DNA from: DATLLJ01 sp035537875
GTDB taxonomy: Bacteria > Acidobacteriota > Vicinamibacteria > Vicinamibacterales > CAVVIG01
Direction of reading: 5' to 3'
Assembly (NCBI GenBank): GCA_035537875.1
Contig: DATLLJ010000049.1
Location: 17,649 to 81,648, forward strand
Length of the DNA: 64,000 bases
Of the stretch, positions 19,562-28,673 are shown in pieces. Positions within the stretch are counted from its first letter, which is position 1, and each line of letters starts with the position of its first letter. Under the pieces are notes generated by a model. The model worked only from the letters and a program-made list of their open reading frames with translations. It had not been told where the DNA came from and searched no databases. Both the position numbers and the translations under genes were made by a program.

Positions 19562-20275
19562 ATGAAAGTCACCTGCGTCATCGTCGGCTTGATTACGTGC
19601 CTCGCTTGTCCCGGTCTATCGTCGGCGCAGAGCGCGCGCTACGAGGTAACGAGCATCAAGGCCATCCGCCCGGCGCTCGTCAACACGATCGCGGCGCTGC
19701 AGAAGGGCGACCCGGCAGCCGCCCGCGACGCGTTCGAGGCGTACGACTCCGGCTGGAACGGCGTCGAGGTCTACGTCAACGTCCGTCACCCAGATATGTA
19801 CAAGGAGCTCGAAGGGGGCTTTCAGAACCGAATCACGGCCGGCCTGAATGCGGCGACTCCGGATACGAAGGCGCTGCTGGTAGAGGCGAAGAACATGCTG
19901 GAGAGGTTCGACGAGGAAGTCGCCGCTATCGAAAAGGCGCCGCCCCTCAACCGCCTGTTCGACGACGTGGCCCGGTTGAGGATCGTTCGGGCCCATCTGC
20001 GCGAGGTGCCGCCCGCTCTGAAGGCGATGAAGATCGACAAGGCGCGCAAATCGTTCGACGCGTTCAACAACAGCTGGGACAGTATCGAGGACCTCGTGAA
20101 GGAACGCTCGAGCGATTCCTACGTGGCGATCGAGAGCGGCATGATCCAGATTGAGAAGGCGCTCATGCCGGCCCCGCCCGATGTCGACAGCGTCCTCGGG
20201 CTGGTGAGCGGCGTGATGGACAAATACAACGCGATCGTCGCCCAGATCACAAAGGAAGCCCGAAGCGCGAAGTAG
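19562..20275 (+). CDS. Secreted helical protein with internal duplication, function unknown
   Basis: The 237-aa product has a signal peptide (MKVTCVIVGLITCLACPGLS, cleavage near SAQ). The mature protein is helical and duplicated: SIKAIRPALVNTIAALQKGD plus FEAYDSGWNGVEVYVNVRHP in the first half and RAHLREVPPALKAMKIDKAR plus FDAFNNSWDSIEDLVKERSS in the second, both followed by an amphipathic helix (YKELEGGFQNRI / YVAIESGMIQIEKAL). The W-x-x-[VI]-E arrangement recalls the periplasmic imelysin/EfeO-like helical domains that sit by iron permeases, but the metal-binding HxxE is not present, so this is only a resemblance. GAAAGGAGCC precedes the ATG. Stands alone. Confidence 0.72.
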   Translation: MKVTCVIVGLITCLACPGLSSAQSARYEVTSIKAIRPALVNTIAALQKGDPAAARDAFEAYDSGWNGVEVYVNVRHPDMYKELEGGFQNRITAGLNAATPDTKALLVEAKNMLERFDEEVAAIEKAPPLNRLFDDVARLRIVRAHLREVPPALKAMKIDKARKSFDAFNNSWDSIEDLVKERSSDSYVAIESGMIQIEKALMPAPPDVDSVLGLVSGVMDKYNAIVAQITKEARSAK

Positions 20276-20642
20276 TCACGTTCGGCGTCGGATCATCGCT
20301 CGCACGAGGGCGCGAGGCGCTCGAGCCAGCGGACCTGCATCTGCCGGTCATCCAGGCGGTCTGTCAGCGCCACCCGTTCGCCGACATGCCCTGCTAGGCC
20401 CAGCCGGTTGCCAGCGCCTGTTCCGCGACATGCACGCGGGAACCCAGCACATCACGTCGGCGCCTCCTGTCATCCGCAACGCCGGCCGCGAGCTGGCCGG
20501 CCTGGCCGACGGGAAGAAATGGGCCGCCTGATTCAGCATCTTCCTTGTTGAATCCTGACCGTTGGAAGCATAGAGTGCCGCGAAACGACTACGTTCATTT
20601 CAGCTGAGCGCAGGGACCGAGGGCGCTACATGGAGGCTCATC
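20276..20642. other. Intergenic stretch with decayed coding traces
   Basis: No intact gene. A frame near 20420-20531 reads FRDMHAGTQHITSAPPVIRN then AGRELAGLADGKKWAA and a stop, which looks like a short protein tail, but I cannot assign it. The last 60 bases contain the leader of the TonB-receptor gene, with GGAGGCTCATC ahead of its ATG. Confidence 0.4.
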
Positions 20643-23600
20643 ATGGTCAAGTGTGTGAAGGCGCTCGTGTTGTTCGTGTCGGTGGCGGTCCTTCCGGCGT
20701 CTGCCTACGCGCAAGCGTCGATCGTGGGCACCGCCAGGGACGCATCAGGGGCCATCTTGCCAGGCGTCTCGGTCGAAGCGTCAAGTCCGGCGCTCATCGA
20801 GAAGACGCGCTCCGTCGTGACCAATGGCGTCGGTCAGTACGCGATTGAAGACCTGAGGCCGGGGACCTACGTGGTCACGTTTGCGCTGGCCGGATTCGCC
20901 ACGGTCAAGCGCGAGGGCATCGAGTTGACCGGTGCGTTTGTGGCCACCGTCAACGCCGAGATGAAGGTCGGAGGCGTGTTGGAAACCGTCACGGTCACCG
21001 GCGAATCGCCCGTCGTGGACGTGACGAGCACGCGCACCCAGCAGGTGATCACCGGCCAGACGGTCTCTGAGATTCCGTCGTCCCGACAGTATTCCGCCCT
21101 GACGCATCTCATCCCGGCGATCAACGTTCAGGGCAATGATTTCACAGGCTCCAACCCTGCGCTCTACAGCGTGTTCCAGATCCACGGCGGGCGCCGGAAC
21201 GAGGGACAGGTCCTCGTCGACGGCATGAACGGCGGTTACCAGGGCATGGGCGTGTCGGGCTACGTGCCCGAGGTCGCCAACTCGCAGGAAGTGGTGTTTC
21301 AGCCTGAGCGGCGGGCTTGGCGAGGCGACCACCGGCGGCCCGCAGATGAACGTCATCGGCAAGCAGGGTGGCAACATATTCGCCGGGAGCTTCTTCCTGA
21401 GTGGCACGGGCAGTGGGCTCCAGGGCGATAACCTCACTCCGGAGGTGCAGGCCAAGGGGATTACGGCAACGGGCTCAATCCAGCAGCTATGGGACGTCAA
21501 TCCTTCGTTCGGCGGCCCCATCATCCGTGACAAGCTGTGGTTCTTCGGCACGTATCGCTATCAGACCAGCAAGCAGAACGTCGCCAGCATGTGGACCAAC
21601 CTGAACGCCGGCGACGCAACGAAATGGACGTATCTACCTGCCGACGGCAACGGCGACCGGCCGCTAGAACAGGCGGTCAGTCCCGGCACGTGGAAGAACG
21701 GGTCGCTGCGGCTGACCTGGCAGGCGACGCCGCGCAACAAGATCAACGCCTGGACGAACGCCCAGTACTCTTGTATCAACTGTACCGGGGGCGGCGACGG
21801 CACGGGGCTTGGCTTCGGGGCGTCGGTCAGGGCGCCCGAAGCGCATACGACTGACGAAAACCACCCGAGTTCGCTGACGCAACTGAGCTGGGCCTCTCCG
21901 GTGACCTCGCGTCTGCTGCTCGAAGCCAACGTGCAGTTGGGGCCCTATTTCTGGTGGGGGCAGCGTCAGAAGAATGCCTTCGATTCGACGCTGATTCCGG
22001 TGCAGGAGAATGGCGGCGCCATTCCGGGCATCAACTACCGTTCGTCCATGTGGACCGGGCACACCGCATATACGAACATCGTGCAAGGGGCCGCCTCGTA
22101 CAATACCGGGACACACTCGGCGAAGTTCGGCTTCCGCTTCCACCACAACGACGCGAACTACCCGATCAACTTCTACAACAACTCCCAGCTCAAGTACTTC
22201 TTCCAGGACGGCGTCCCCACCTCGGTGGACGTGTACGCCGACGCAAACTCGCACCAGCAACAGCAGCAGACCATGTTCGCGTTCTATGCGCAGGATCGCT
22301 GGACGACCGGACGTCTGTCGCTGCAGGGCGGACTCCGCTTCGAGCACCTCGGCGATTACTTCCCTGAGCAGCAGATGGGGCCGAACCTCTTCCTGCCCAC
22401 CGCCTTGGTGTTCCCAGCCCAGGACGGTCCGCTCAACCAGAAGGACCTCCAGCCGAGGTTCGGCGCGTCCTACGACGTGTTCGGCAACGGGAAGACGGCG
22501 GTGAAGGTCTTCCTGGGCCGGTACGTGACGACGTTCAACACCGTCGACGAGTGGGTGAACTACAGCCCGGCCGGGCTCGGGCATTTTGTCAGCACGGACA
22601 TGAATAGAGGCTGGATCGACGGGAATGGCGACAAGATAGTCGACTGCAACTTGCTGAACGCGGCCGCCAACGGCGAGTGCGGCCCGGGAAATGCGTTCTT
22701 CGCGAAGCAAGTCTCCCCGCTGACGGTCGACCCGGCAACCACTGATGGATGGAACACACGGGAGTTCAGCTGGGACCTGTCGGCGGGCGTGACGCAGCAA
22801 CTCGCGCCGAGAGTATCGGTCGAAGTCAACTACATCCGGCGGAGCTGGGGAAACCTGCTGGCGACGATCAACCGCGCCTGGACACCGGCCGACTTCGATT
22901 CGTTCGTGTACAACGTGCCGGCGGATTCCCGGCTGCCGGGCGGCGGCAACTACGCGCTGACGTTCCGCGACGTGAAACCCGGAAAGTTCCAACAGCTCGA
23001 TAACTTGCTGACCTTCGCCAACGATGCCGGCGGCGCCTTCAACCACTTCAACGGCGTCGACTTGACGGTGAACGCACGCCCGCGTGATTTGACCATACAG
23101 GGCGGGCTGAGCGTCGGGAACAACGTAGAGGACGAATGTGGCGTGGCCGCGCAGCACCCTGAGACCTATATCTTCGGTGCCTGGGGCGGCACGCTCCCGT
23201 TCATCACCCAGTTCTTCGGGACTGGTGTCGGGCAGTGGCCGCTGGCCTTCTGCCATCGCGAGTCGGGATGGAAGACGAATGTGAAGGCGCTGGCGACATA
23301 CACTGTTCCGAAAATCGACGTGCTGATCAGCGGAACGTTCCGCAGCCTGCCGTATGCCGGAAACGAATTCCCCGCCATCGCCACCCAGAGCATCGGCGGA
23401 TTGGCGACCGGGTTGTTCTTCGGCATCCCGGGGGTGGACAGCACAGATCTCGGGCGGCCGCTCTCCAGTGGCATTCCCGTCGAGTTCTTGAACATCGTCG
23501 AGCCCGGCGCGAAGTACGGCGATCGCCTGAATGCGGTCGATCTCCGGTTTGGCAAGATCTTGAGGTACGGCACCGCAAGGACGCTGGTGAACCTCGACGT

Positions 23601-23724
23601 CTTCAACCTGTTCAACTCGAGTACGACGGAGAGGTACCAATTGAACTACGGGACCGCGTATGCCAACCCGTTGTCGATCATGTCGGCGCGGTTCTTCAAG
23701 ATCAGTGCGCAGATCGATTTCTGA
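20643..23724 (+). pseudogene. TonB-dependent receptor (Oar-like) with one apparent frameshift
   Basis: The joined product would be about 1027 aa. Signal peptide (MVKCVKALVLFVSVAVLPAS), a carboxypeptidase-regulatory beta-sandwich (ASIVGTARDASGAILPGVSV, LRPGTYVVTFALAGFATVKR), a plug (GGVLETVTVTGESPVVDVTS, QIHGGRRNEGQVLVDGMNGG), and from about residue 240 the 22-strand barrel ending FFKISAQIDF. At 21300-21304 CAG-CCTG breaks the frame after EVVFQ; removing one C at 21303/21304 restores LSGGLGEATTGGPQMNVIGK. Such receptors import siderophores, glycans or peptides in a TonB-dependent way. No SusD partner or periplasmic enzyme is adjacent. It is either a recent pseudogene or a sequencing error; the rest of the frame is intact, favouring the latter. 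Confidence 0.85.
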
Positions 23725-23746
23725 TTATCGTTCGTTCGCTTCTCCT

Positions 23747-23783
23747 GAAGGGCCCGCTCTCGCAAGAGGGCGGGGCCCTCTTC
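23747..23783. terminator. Terminator-like hairpin after the TonB receptor gene
   Basis: GAAGGGCCCGCTCT-CGCA-AGAGGGCGGGGCCCTCTTC forms a long GC-rich stem with two bulges and a four-base loop, closing with GAAG/CTTC, 22 bp after the stop and followed by TGTAATT. It suits a terminator for the receptor and, read the other way, lies beyond the 3' end of the convergent kinase gene. Confidence 0.7.
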
Positions 23784-23875
23784 TGTAATTCCCACGAGCA
23801 TGAAACCTGACGGGTTTAATCCAGAACACCCTCGGCCGTAACACTGCAGCCAGGCGCTCACCTCGCCCAACTGAT

Positions 23876-26617
23876 CTACGGCAGGGGAATCCGATACAAG
23901 TTTCGCTGGAGATCTGTCTTGGCGAACACGTAAGTGGACGGATCGAACCCGGGCGCGATCGCACCGCGGGGAATCACGCGGGCGCCGTTGACATCGGCCC
24001 CCTCGGCCGACGGATCAATACCTGCCGACGGAAGATCGGGTAATGAACGCCCCGCCGGCACTGGGATAGCCAATGTCTTACCTGAAGAGCTCCCAGCCAA
24101 CGCCCATGACGCACGCGGCGACCAGAAGCTGCTCTGCTCGATCGCCACGTAGAAGAATCTTCCATCGTCAGACCACACGGCAGGGCACGACGGACAGATT
24201 CTTTGTGGGCTCCCGCCACGAAGCGGCACGGCCATTGTTCCAGGGTCGCCCTTGTCATCACCCGGTGAATACACGATCGCCCAGCGGCCGTCAGGAGATA
24301 CACCAAACTTGTCGAGGATGGGGATGGACGTCAGGCGCTCTCTATTGCTGCCATCCGTGCGAATGCGTCCCAACACGTTGCGAGCTCTATCGTCGAGCGA
24401 GCGAAAGACCAGCTCTCCCTCCGCGCCGAACGAGACCTGGTCAGCGCTTTGCGCGATCTGCCGCGGTGGCGCGCGACGATCGAGCGAGGCGAACCAGATG
24501 TTCGATTCGCCAGTGGCTTCGGTGACGGTGAAAGCCACCTCTTTGCCATCGCGAGATACGTCGTAGTCAGTGACCGAAATGCCCGGCAACAGCGTGTCGA
24601 CTCTTCCAGACGCGAGGTCGATCGCTCGCAGCTCGGCGGACGAGACGGACAGATCGCGCAGGTACAAGTAAAACACACGCGTTCCGTCGTGGGATAGACG
24701 AGGCGCCCCGGCAAAACCCTCGGACGACAACGCCCGCTCGCCGTTAGCGTCGTGAATCCAGATGCTGCTGCGTCGTGTGCCAATGGAGGTCACCAGCGAC
24801 CGCCCATCTGGTGCAATGGCAATCCCATCCTCCTCGCTGGGGCCCGATGTGATCTGTTCTGGAGCGCCGTCAGGATATCGCTGCCGCCAGATGTGCGAGC
24901 CGTGTCCAACCGTCGCGCCGAAATACATCCACCGTCCATCGGGCGACCAGGCGGCCGACGTGCAGAACCCCTTCGGGCCTACGTGCCGGCCAACGGAGCT
25001 TCCGTCAAAGGGAACGAGCCGGCACGGCTGATTGAAGGTGTGTGTCCGATCCATCTCCACGATCAACACTGACTGACGATCAGGTGACAGGTACGCGTAG
25101 TGGGCCATGGCGCTTTCGTGGCCAGGCAGATAGATATCGCGCGATTGGGCGCGAGTCTCGGAGGCCGTCACGATGCCCATGTGCAGGCTACTGCCCTTGA
25201 TCTCGGCAAAGAGGACATTCTGATCGGAGATCCACGTCAGACCGGAGGCGTTGGGGAGGAGCATCCGTGGCGGCCCCCCAAGCACCGGAACGGTCCACGT
25301 ATCCCACGAGTCTCCCGCCGGCGTGAGCTCCGTGTACGCAACGCGTGCCCCGTCGGGCGTGAAGACGGGTGCGTACTTCAGATTGCGGTTCGTCGTCAGC
25401 GGCACCGACTCGCCGTTCGGGAGCAGCTTGACGTGAACCTGACCCTGGCTCAGAAACCCTTCGCCGCCGCGTATGAAGGTCAGCATGCGCCCATCAGGAG
25501 AGAAGCTGGGCGCGGTCGCAGAGTCGAGGAAGTTTGTGATCTGCGTGTACTCGGGACGCGAGGCAACGGGCGCAGTGGTCGTGGGGGGCGCAGCACGCTT
25601 GAACAGGGCGACGCCACCGGCGAGAAGCGAGAGAATAACGACCAGCGCACCGGCAGCAAGAAAAGCAGGACGCGGGAGCCCGGCGCGGTGGGAAGGTTGT
25701 CTGGGGCTGGCCACAGAGGGTGGATCGAAGCGACCAGCTGGAATCTCACCGGACCGAATGCGCTGATCGAGCTCGATGCGCGCGTCGCCGATGTCTCGGA
25801 GCCGATCCCTGGAGTCCTTCTCTAGACATCGTTGCAGCAGAAGCCGAACGCCCGCTGGCACCGTCGGCGGCAGCGCGTTCCACTCCGGCTCGGCACTGAG
25901 AATCGCAACGACGGTGTCGGACACCGTCGGGGCCTCGAACGCGACTCGTCCCGTGAGCATCTCGTACAGAACGCACCCGAACGCCCAGATGTCGGTGCGT
26001 TTGTCGACTGGCAGCCCGCGTGCCTGCTCTGGGCTCATGTAGGCCGCTGTACCGAGGATGACGCCGTGGCCGGTCAACTGCGCTGGGCTGGTGACTGTCG
26101 CCGCATTCGTCAGCGCAGCCTTTGGCGATGACGTCGGATCAAGCGCTTTTGCTAGACCGAAGTCGAGCACCTTTGCGACGCCGTCGGGCCGCAGTTTGAT
26201 GTTGGCCGGTTTGAGATCGCGATGGATGATGCCTTGCTCGTGCGCCGCCTCGAGCGCGTCGGCAACCTGCCTTGCAATCCTACACGCATCCGTGACGGCG
26301 AGCGGGCCTTGAGCGATGCGATCGGCGAGCGTTGGCCCCTCAATCAACTCGAGGACGAGCGCGTGCGTCGCTCCGCTATCCTCGAAGCCATAAATGTGAC
26401 CGATGTTCGGATGGTTGAGCGACGCAAGCACCTGGGCTTCATGACGGAAACGCGCGAGACGTTCGTTATCGCGCGCGAATGCCTCAGGCAGGACCTTGAG
26501 CGCGACCTCCCGATTGAGCTTGGCGTCGCGGGCGCGATACACCTCACCCATGCCACCGGCGCCGAGCGGCGCGACCACTTCAAATGGGCCGACCAGCGTG
26601 CCCGGTGCAAGAGTCAT
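23876..26617 (-). CDS. PD40 kinase 1: membrane Ser/Thr kinase with extracytoplasmic TolB-like propeller
   Basis: The 913-aa product has a Hanks-type kinase domain (about 8-275): P-loop GAGGMGEVYRARD, VALKVLPE with the ATP-binding Lys, IIHRDLKPANIKL catalytic loop, LDFGLAKA, and GTAAYMSPEQARG. A single membrane segment follows at about 320 (AFLAAGALVVILSLLAGGVAL), then PD40/WD40-like blades (FSPDGRMLTFIRGG, FTPDGARVAYTEL, LSPDRQSVLIVEMD, WSPDGRWMYFGATV, LSHDGTRVFYLYLR) to the end. The propeller would sense something outside the membrane and control cytoplasmic phosphorylation. ATG 26617 is preferred to the GTG two codons upstream. Convergent with the TonB receptor, which may be its regulatory neighbour only by position. 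Confidence 0.9.
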   Translation of the reverse strand: MTLAPGTLVGPFEVVAPLGAGGMGEVYRARDAKLNREVALKVLPEAFARDNERLARFRHEAQVLASLNHPNIGHIYGFEDSGATHALVLELIEGPTLADRIAQGPLAVTDACRIARQVADALEAAHEQGIIHRDLKPANIKLRPDGVAKVLDFGLAKALDPTSSPKAALTNAATVTSPAQLTGHGVILGTAAYMSPEQARGLPVDKRTDIWAFGCVLYEMLTGRVAFEAPTVSDTVVAILSAEPEWNALPPTVPAGVRLLLQRCLEKDSRDRLRDIGDARIELDQRIRSGEIPAGRFDPPSVASPRQPSHRAGLPRPAFLAAGALVVILSLLAGGVALFKRAAPPTTTAPVASRPEYTQITNFLDSATAPSFSPDGRMLTFIRGGEGFLSQGQVHVKLLPNGESVPLTTNRNLKYAPVFTPDGARVAYTELTPAGDSWDTWTVPVLGGPPRMLLPNASGLTWISDQNVLFAEIKGSSLHMGIVTASETRAQSRDIYLPGHESAMAHYAYLSPDRQSVLIVEMDRTHTFNQPCRLVPFDGSSVGRHVGPKGFCTSAAWSPDGRWMYFGATVGHGSHIWRQRYPDGAPEQITSGPSEEDGIAIAPDGRSLVTSIGTRRSSIWIHDANGERALSSEGFAGAPRLSHDGTRVFYLYLRDLSVSSAELRAIDLASGRVDTLLPGISVTDYDVSRDGKEVAFTVTEATGESNIWFASLDRRAPPRQIAQSADQVSFGAEGELVFRSLDDRARNVLGRIRTDGSNRERLTSIPILDKFGVSPDGRWAIVYSPGDDKGDPGTMAVPLRGGSPQRICPSCPAVWSDDGRFFYVAIEQSSFWSPRASWALAGSSSGKTLAIPVPAGRSLPDLPSAGIDPSAEGADVNGARVIPRGAIAPGFDPSTYVFAKTDLQRNLYRIPLP

Positions 26618-26765
26618 ACACACACGTCCGAAGCAGATGAGAAGCGCGTGATCCGGAGATCAGACAACACGCTGCTGGTTGAGACAAATGGTACCGCAAA
26701 ATCGATGGCTGTCCGGTCAATCTCCGTCGGCGGCTACTGACGCTAGCCCGGAGGCCCTGCCTGGC

Positions 26766-26794
26766 GGCACGGCGCGCACGATTGCGCGCCGGCG
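26766..26794 (+). repeat. Copy 1 (diverged) of a dispersed ~31-bp repeat
   Basis: GGCACGGCGCGCACGATTG-CGCGCCGGCG is a diverged copy of the element at 40094 and 42147, in the same orientation, also preceded by GCCCTGCC as in the 42-kb copy. It lies in the 300-bp gap between PD40 kinase 1 and the flavin reductase gene. Confidence 0.5.
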
Positions 26795-26887
26795 CCTTGG
26801 CCCGCCGATCGCCGTGTGGACGATCCGACTGGACCAGCGTCCTCATACGCCCTTGCGCGTCTGCCGAATTTCCGGTCACGGATCCTT

Positions 26888-26913
26888 GTACGCTGGACGT
26901 TGAGATCCAGTAC
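26888..26913 (+). promoter_or_regulatory. Interrupted inverted repeat ahead of the flavin reductase gene
   Basis: GTAC-G-CTGGA and TCCAG-TAC face each other across an eight-base centre, ending 10 bp before the ATG at 26923. Its place makes it a candidate operator or leader structure for the flavin reductase/M20/GNAT run. Weak evidence. Confidence 0.35.
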
Positions 26914-26922
26914 AACTGAGCG

Positions 26923-27513
26923 ATGAATCTCATTCAACTAGCGGTCGATCGGCCGATCTGGGATCGTTTCTTCCTCGTCGCGCCGCTCGTGATCATCGGC
27001 AGCAAGGAGCCGGACGGGACGTACGACCTCGCGCCCAAGCACATGGCCATCCCGCTCGGCTGGCAGAACTATTACGCATTTGTTTGCAGCTCGCGCCATG
27101 CGACGTACCATAACATCCGGCGCGAGCGGCACTTCACGGTAAGCTTTCCACGCCCGAGCGACGTCGTCACGAGCAGCCTGGCGGCGAGTCCCCGTTGCGA
27201 CGACGACACGAAGCCGACGCTGAGGCTCCTCGGGCAACATAAGGCTGCGAAAGTCGATGGGGTGCTCGTCGACGACTGCTATTTGTACCTCGAGTGCACG
27301 CTTCACAGCGTGATGGACGGCTTCGGGGTCAACAGTCTGATCGTCGGCGAAGTGATCGCAGCGTCGGCGGACGAGACTTTTTTGCGGGCGGAGGATCGAG
27401 ACGAAGCCGAGCAGCTGTTTCACTCGCCGCTGCTCGTGTACGTCAGCCCGGGCCGATATGGTGTGCTTGGCCATACCACGCGATTCCCGTTCCCCGAGGG
27501 CTATTCGCGGTGA
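26923..27513 (+). CDS. Flavin reductase-like FMN-binding protein
   Basis: The 196-aa product fits the flavin reductase-like/PNPOx split-barrel family: FFLVAPLVIIGSKEPDGTYD, LAPKHMAIPLGWQNYYAFVC, TYHNIRRERHFTVSFPRP, then LYLECTLHSVMDGFGVNSLI and VGEVIAASADETFLRAEDRD. These proteins bind FMN and reduce flavin with NAD(P)H, often feeding two-component mono-oxygenases on aromatics; some act directly on substrates. No partner oxygenase of that type is next to it, but an extradiol dioxygenase lies 3 kb downstream on the same strand. The stop overlaps the GTG of the next gene (GTGA), so translation is probably coupled. Confidence 0.85.
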   Translation: MNLIQLAVDRPIWDRFFLVAPLVIIGSKEPDGTYDLAPKHMAIPLGWQNYYAFVCSSRHATYHNIRRERHFTVSFPRPSDVVTSSLAASPRCDDDTKPTLRLLGQHKAAKVDGVLVDDCYLYLECTLHSVMDGFGVNSLIVGEVIAASADETFLRAEDRDEAEQLFHSPLLVYVSPGRYGVLGHTTRFPFPEGYSR

Positions 27514-28673
27514 CTGAAAAGATCCTCGCGCACCTCCGCGGCGAGCGACCCGCGATGGTTCGGCTGCTGACCGAGCTCGCTGCGCTCGAATCGCCCACCG
27601 ATAACCCCCGGGCGGTTGGGCGCGTCCTGGATCGGCTGAGCGTGGAGTTTGCCGTGAGCGGCATGGCCGTGCGACGCGTGCGTGGGCGAAACAGTGCCGG
27701 CGTGCTCCTGGCGCGGCCGGCTGCGCGAACGCGCGGCCGGCCGCTGCAACTTCTTGTGGGCCACTGCGACACCGTGTGGCCCGTCGGGACCCAGCAGACC
27801 ATGCCGGTGCAGTTGGTCGACGATCAAGTGCGCGGTCCCGGGGTGTTCGACATGAAGGGAGGGCTGGTGCAGATGATCTTTGCGCTGCGGGCCCTCGCGG
27901 CCGTCGAGTGCCCACTCCCTGCCACGCCGGTCGCGCTCGTCACCTCCGACGAAGAGACCGGCAGCGTTGAATCGAAGTCGCTCACCATCCGGCTGGCTCG
28001 TCGAGCGTCGCGCGCCTACGTGCTGGAACCGGCGTACGAGTTGACAGGCAAGCTCAAAACGGGACGGAAGGGGGTCGGCGAATTCGAGATCGTCGTCCGC
28101 GGCCGCGCGGCCCATGCCGGCCTGAGCCCCGGCGAAGGGACGAGCGCCGTGCTCGAGCTGTCGCATCAGATCCAGCGGCTGTTCGCGCTGAACGATCCCG
28201 CGCGCGGTATCAGCGTGAACGTCGGGACGATTGATGGGGGCCTCCGCCCCAACGTCGTCGCGCCAGAGGTGCGCGCGAAGGTCGACGTGCGGGTCCCGAC
28301 GCGCGACGACGCCGAAGAGGTCGAAGCCGCGATCCGGGCCCTCACACCGGTCGATCCCAAGAGCACCATCCACGTCTCCGGCGGTTTCGGCCATCCCCCG
28401 CTCGAGGCCGTTCCCCGCAACCGCAAGCTCTGGCAGTTGGCCCAGTCGCTTGGCCGTCAGCTCGGCCTCGATCTTGAGCAGGCGACGGTGGGCGGCGCGT
28501 CCGACGGGAACACCATCAGCCAGTACACCGCCACACTCGACGGCCTGGGCGCCGTCGGCGACGGTGCGCACGCCGCTCACGAGTACGTGCTGGCCTCAAC
28601 ACTCAGCGAACGCGCGGCCCTGGTCGCGCTGCTGCTGGCGGCGCCGCTCTCCTCAGAAGAGCCTCGGTCATGA
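27510..28673 (+). CDS. M20-family metallopeptidase, glutamate carboxypeptidase (CPG2)-like
   Basis: The 387-aa product has the M20 di-zinc pattern: VGHCDTVWPVGT (first His and Asp), GPGVFDMKGGLVQM (bridging Asp), VTSDEETGSVES (catalytic and metal Glu), LEPAYE, and a C-terminal HAAHEYV (last His). The dimerisation insert is present (GRAAHAGLSPGEGTSAVLEL). This arrangement is closest to carboxypeptidase G2 types that remove glutamate or hydrolyse N-acyl amino acids in the cytoplasm; no signal peptide is seen. The start is GTG 27510, overlapping the flavin reductase stop; a longer upstream frame runs inside that gene and is rejected. The stop overlaps the next ATG (ATGA). Confidence 0.88.
   Translation: MTEKILAHLRGERPAMVRLLTELAALESPTDNPRAVGRVLDRLSVEFAVSGMAVRRVRGRNSAGVLLARPAARTRGRPLQLLVGHCDTVWPVGTQQTMPVQLVDDQVRGPGVFDMKGGLVQMIFALRALAAVECPLPATPVALVTSDEETGSVESKSLTIRLARRASRAYVLEPAYELTGKLKTGRKGVGEFEIVVRGRAAHAGLSPGEGTSAVLELSHQIQRLFALNDPARGISVNVGTIDGGLRPNVVAPEVRAKVDVRVPTRDDAEEVEAAIRALTPVDPKSTIHVSGGFGHPPLEAVPRNRKLWQLAQSLGRQLGLDLEQATVGGASDGNTISQYTATLDGLGAVGDGAHAAHEYVLASTLSERAALVALLLAAPLSSEEPRS

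Noticed and set aside
21664..23640. 658-aa open frame opposite the TonB receptor
   Set aside because: Antisense shadow; the forward strand has a clear barrel sequence.
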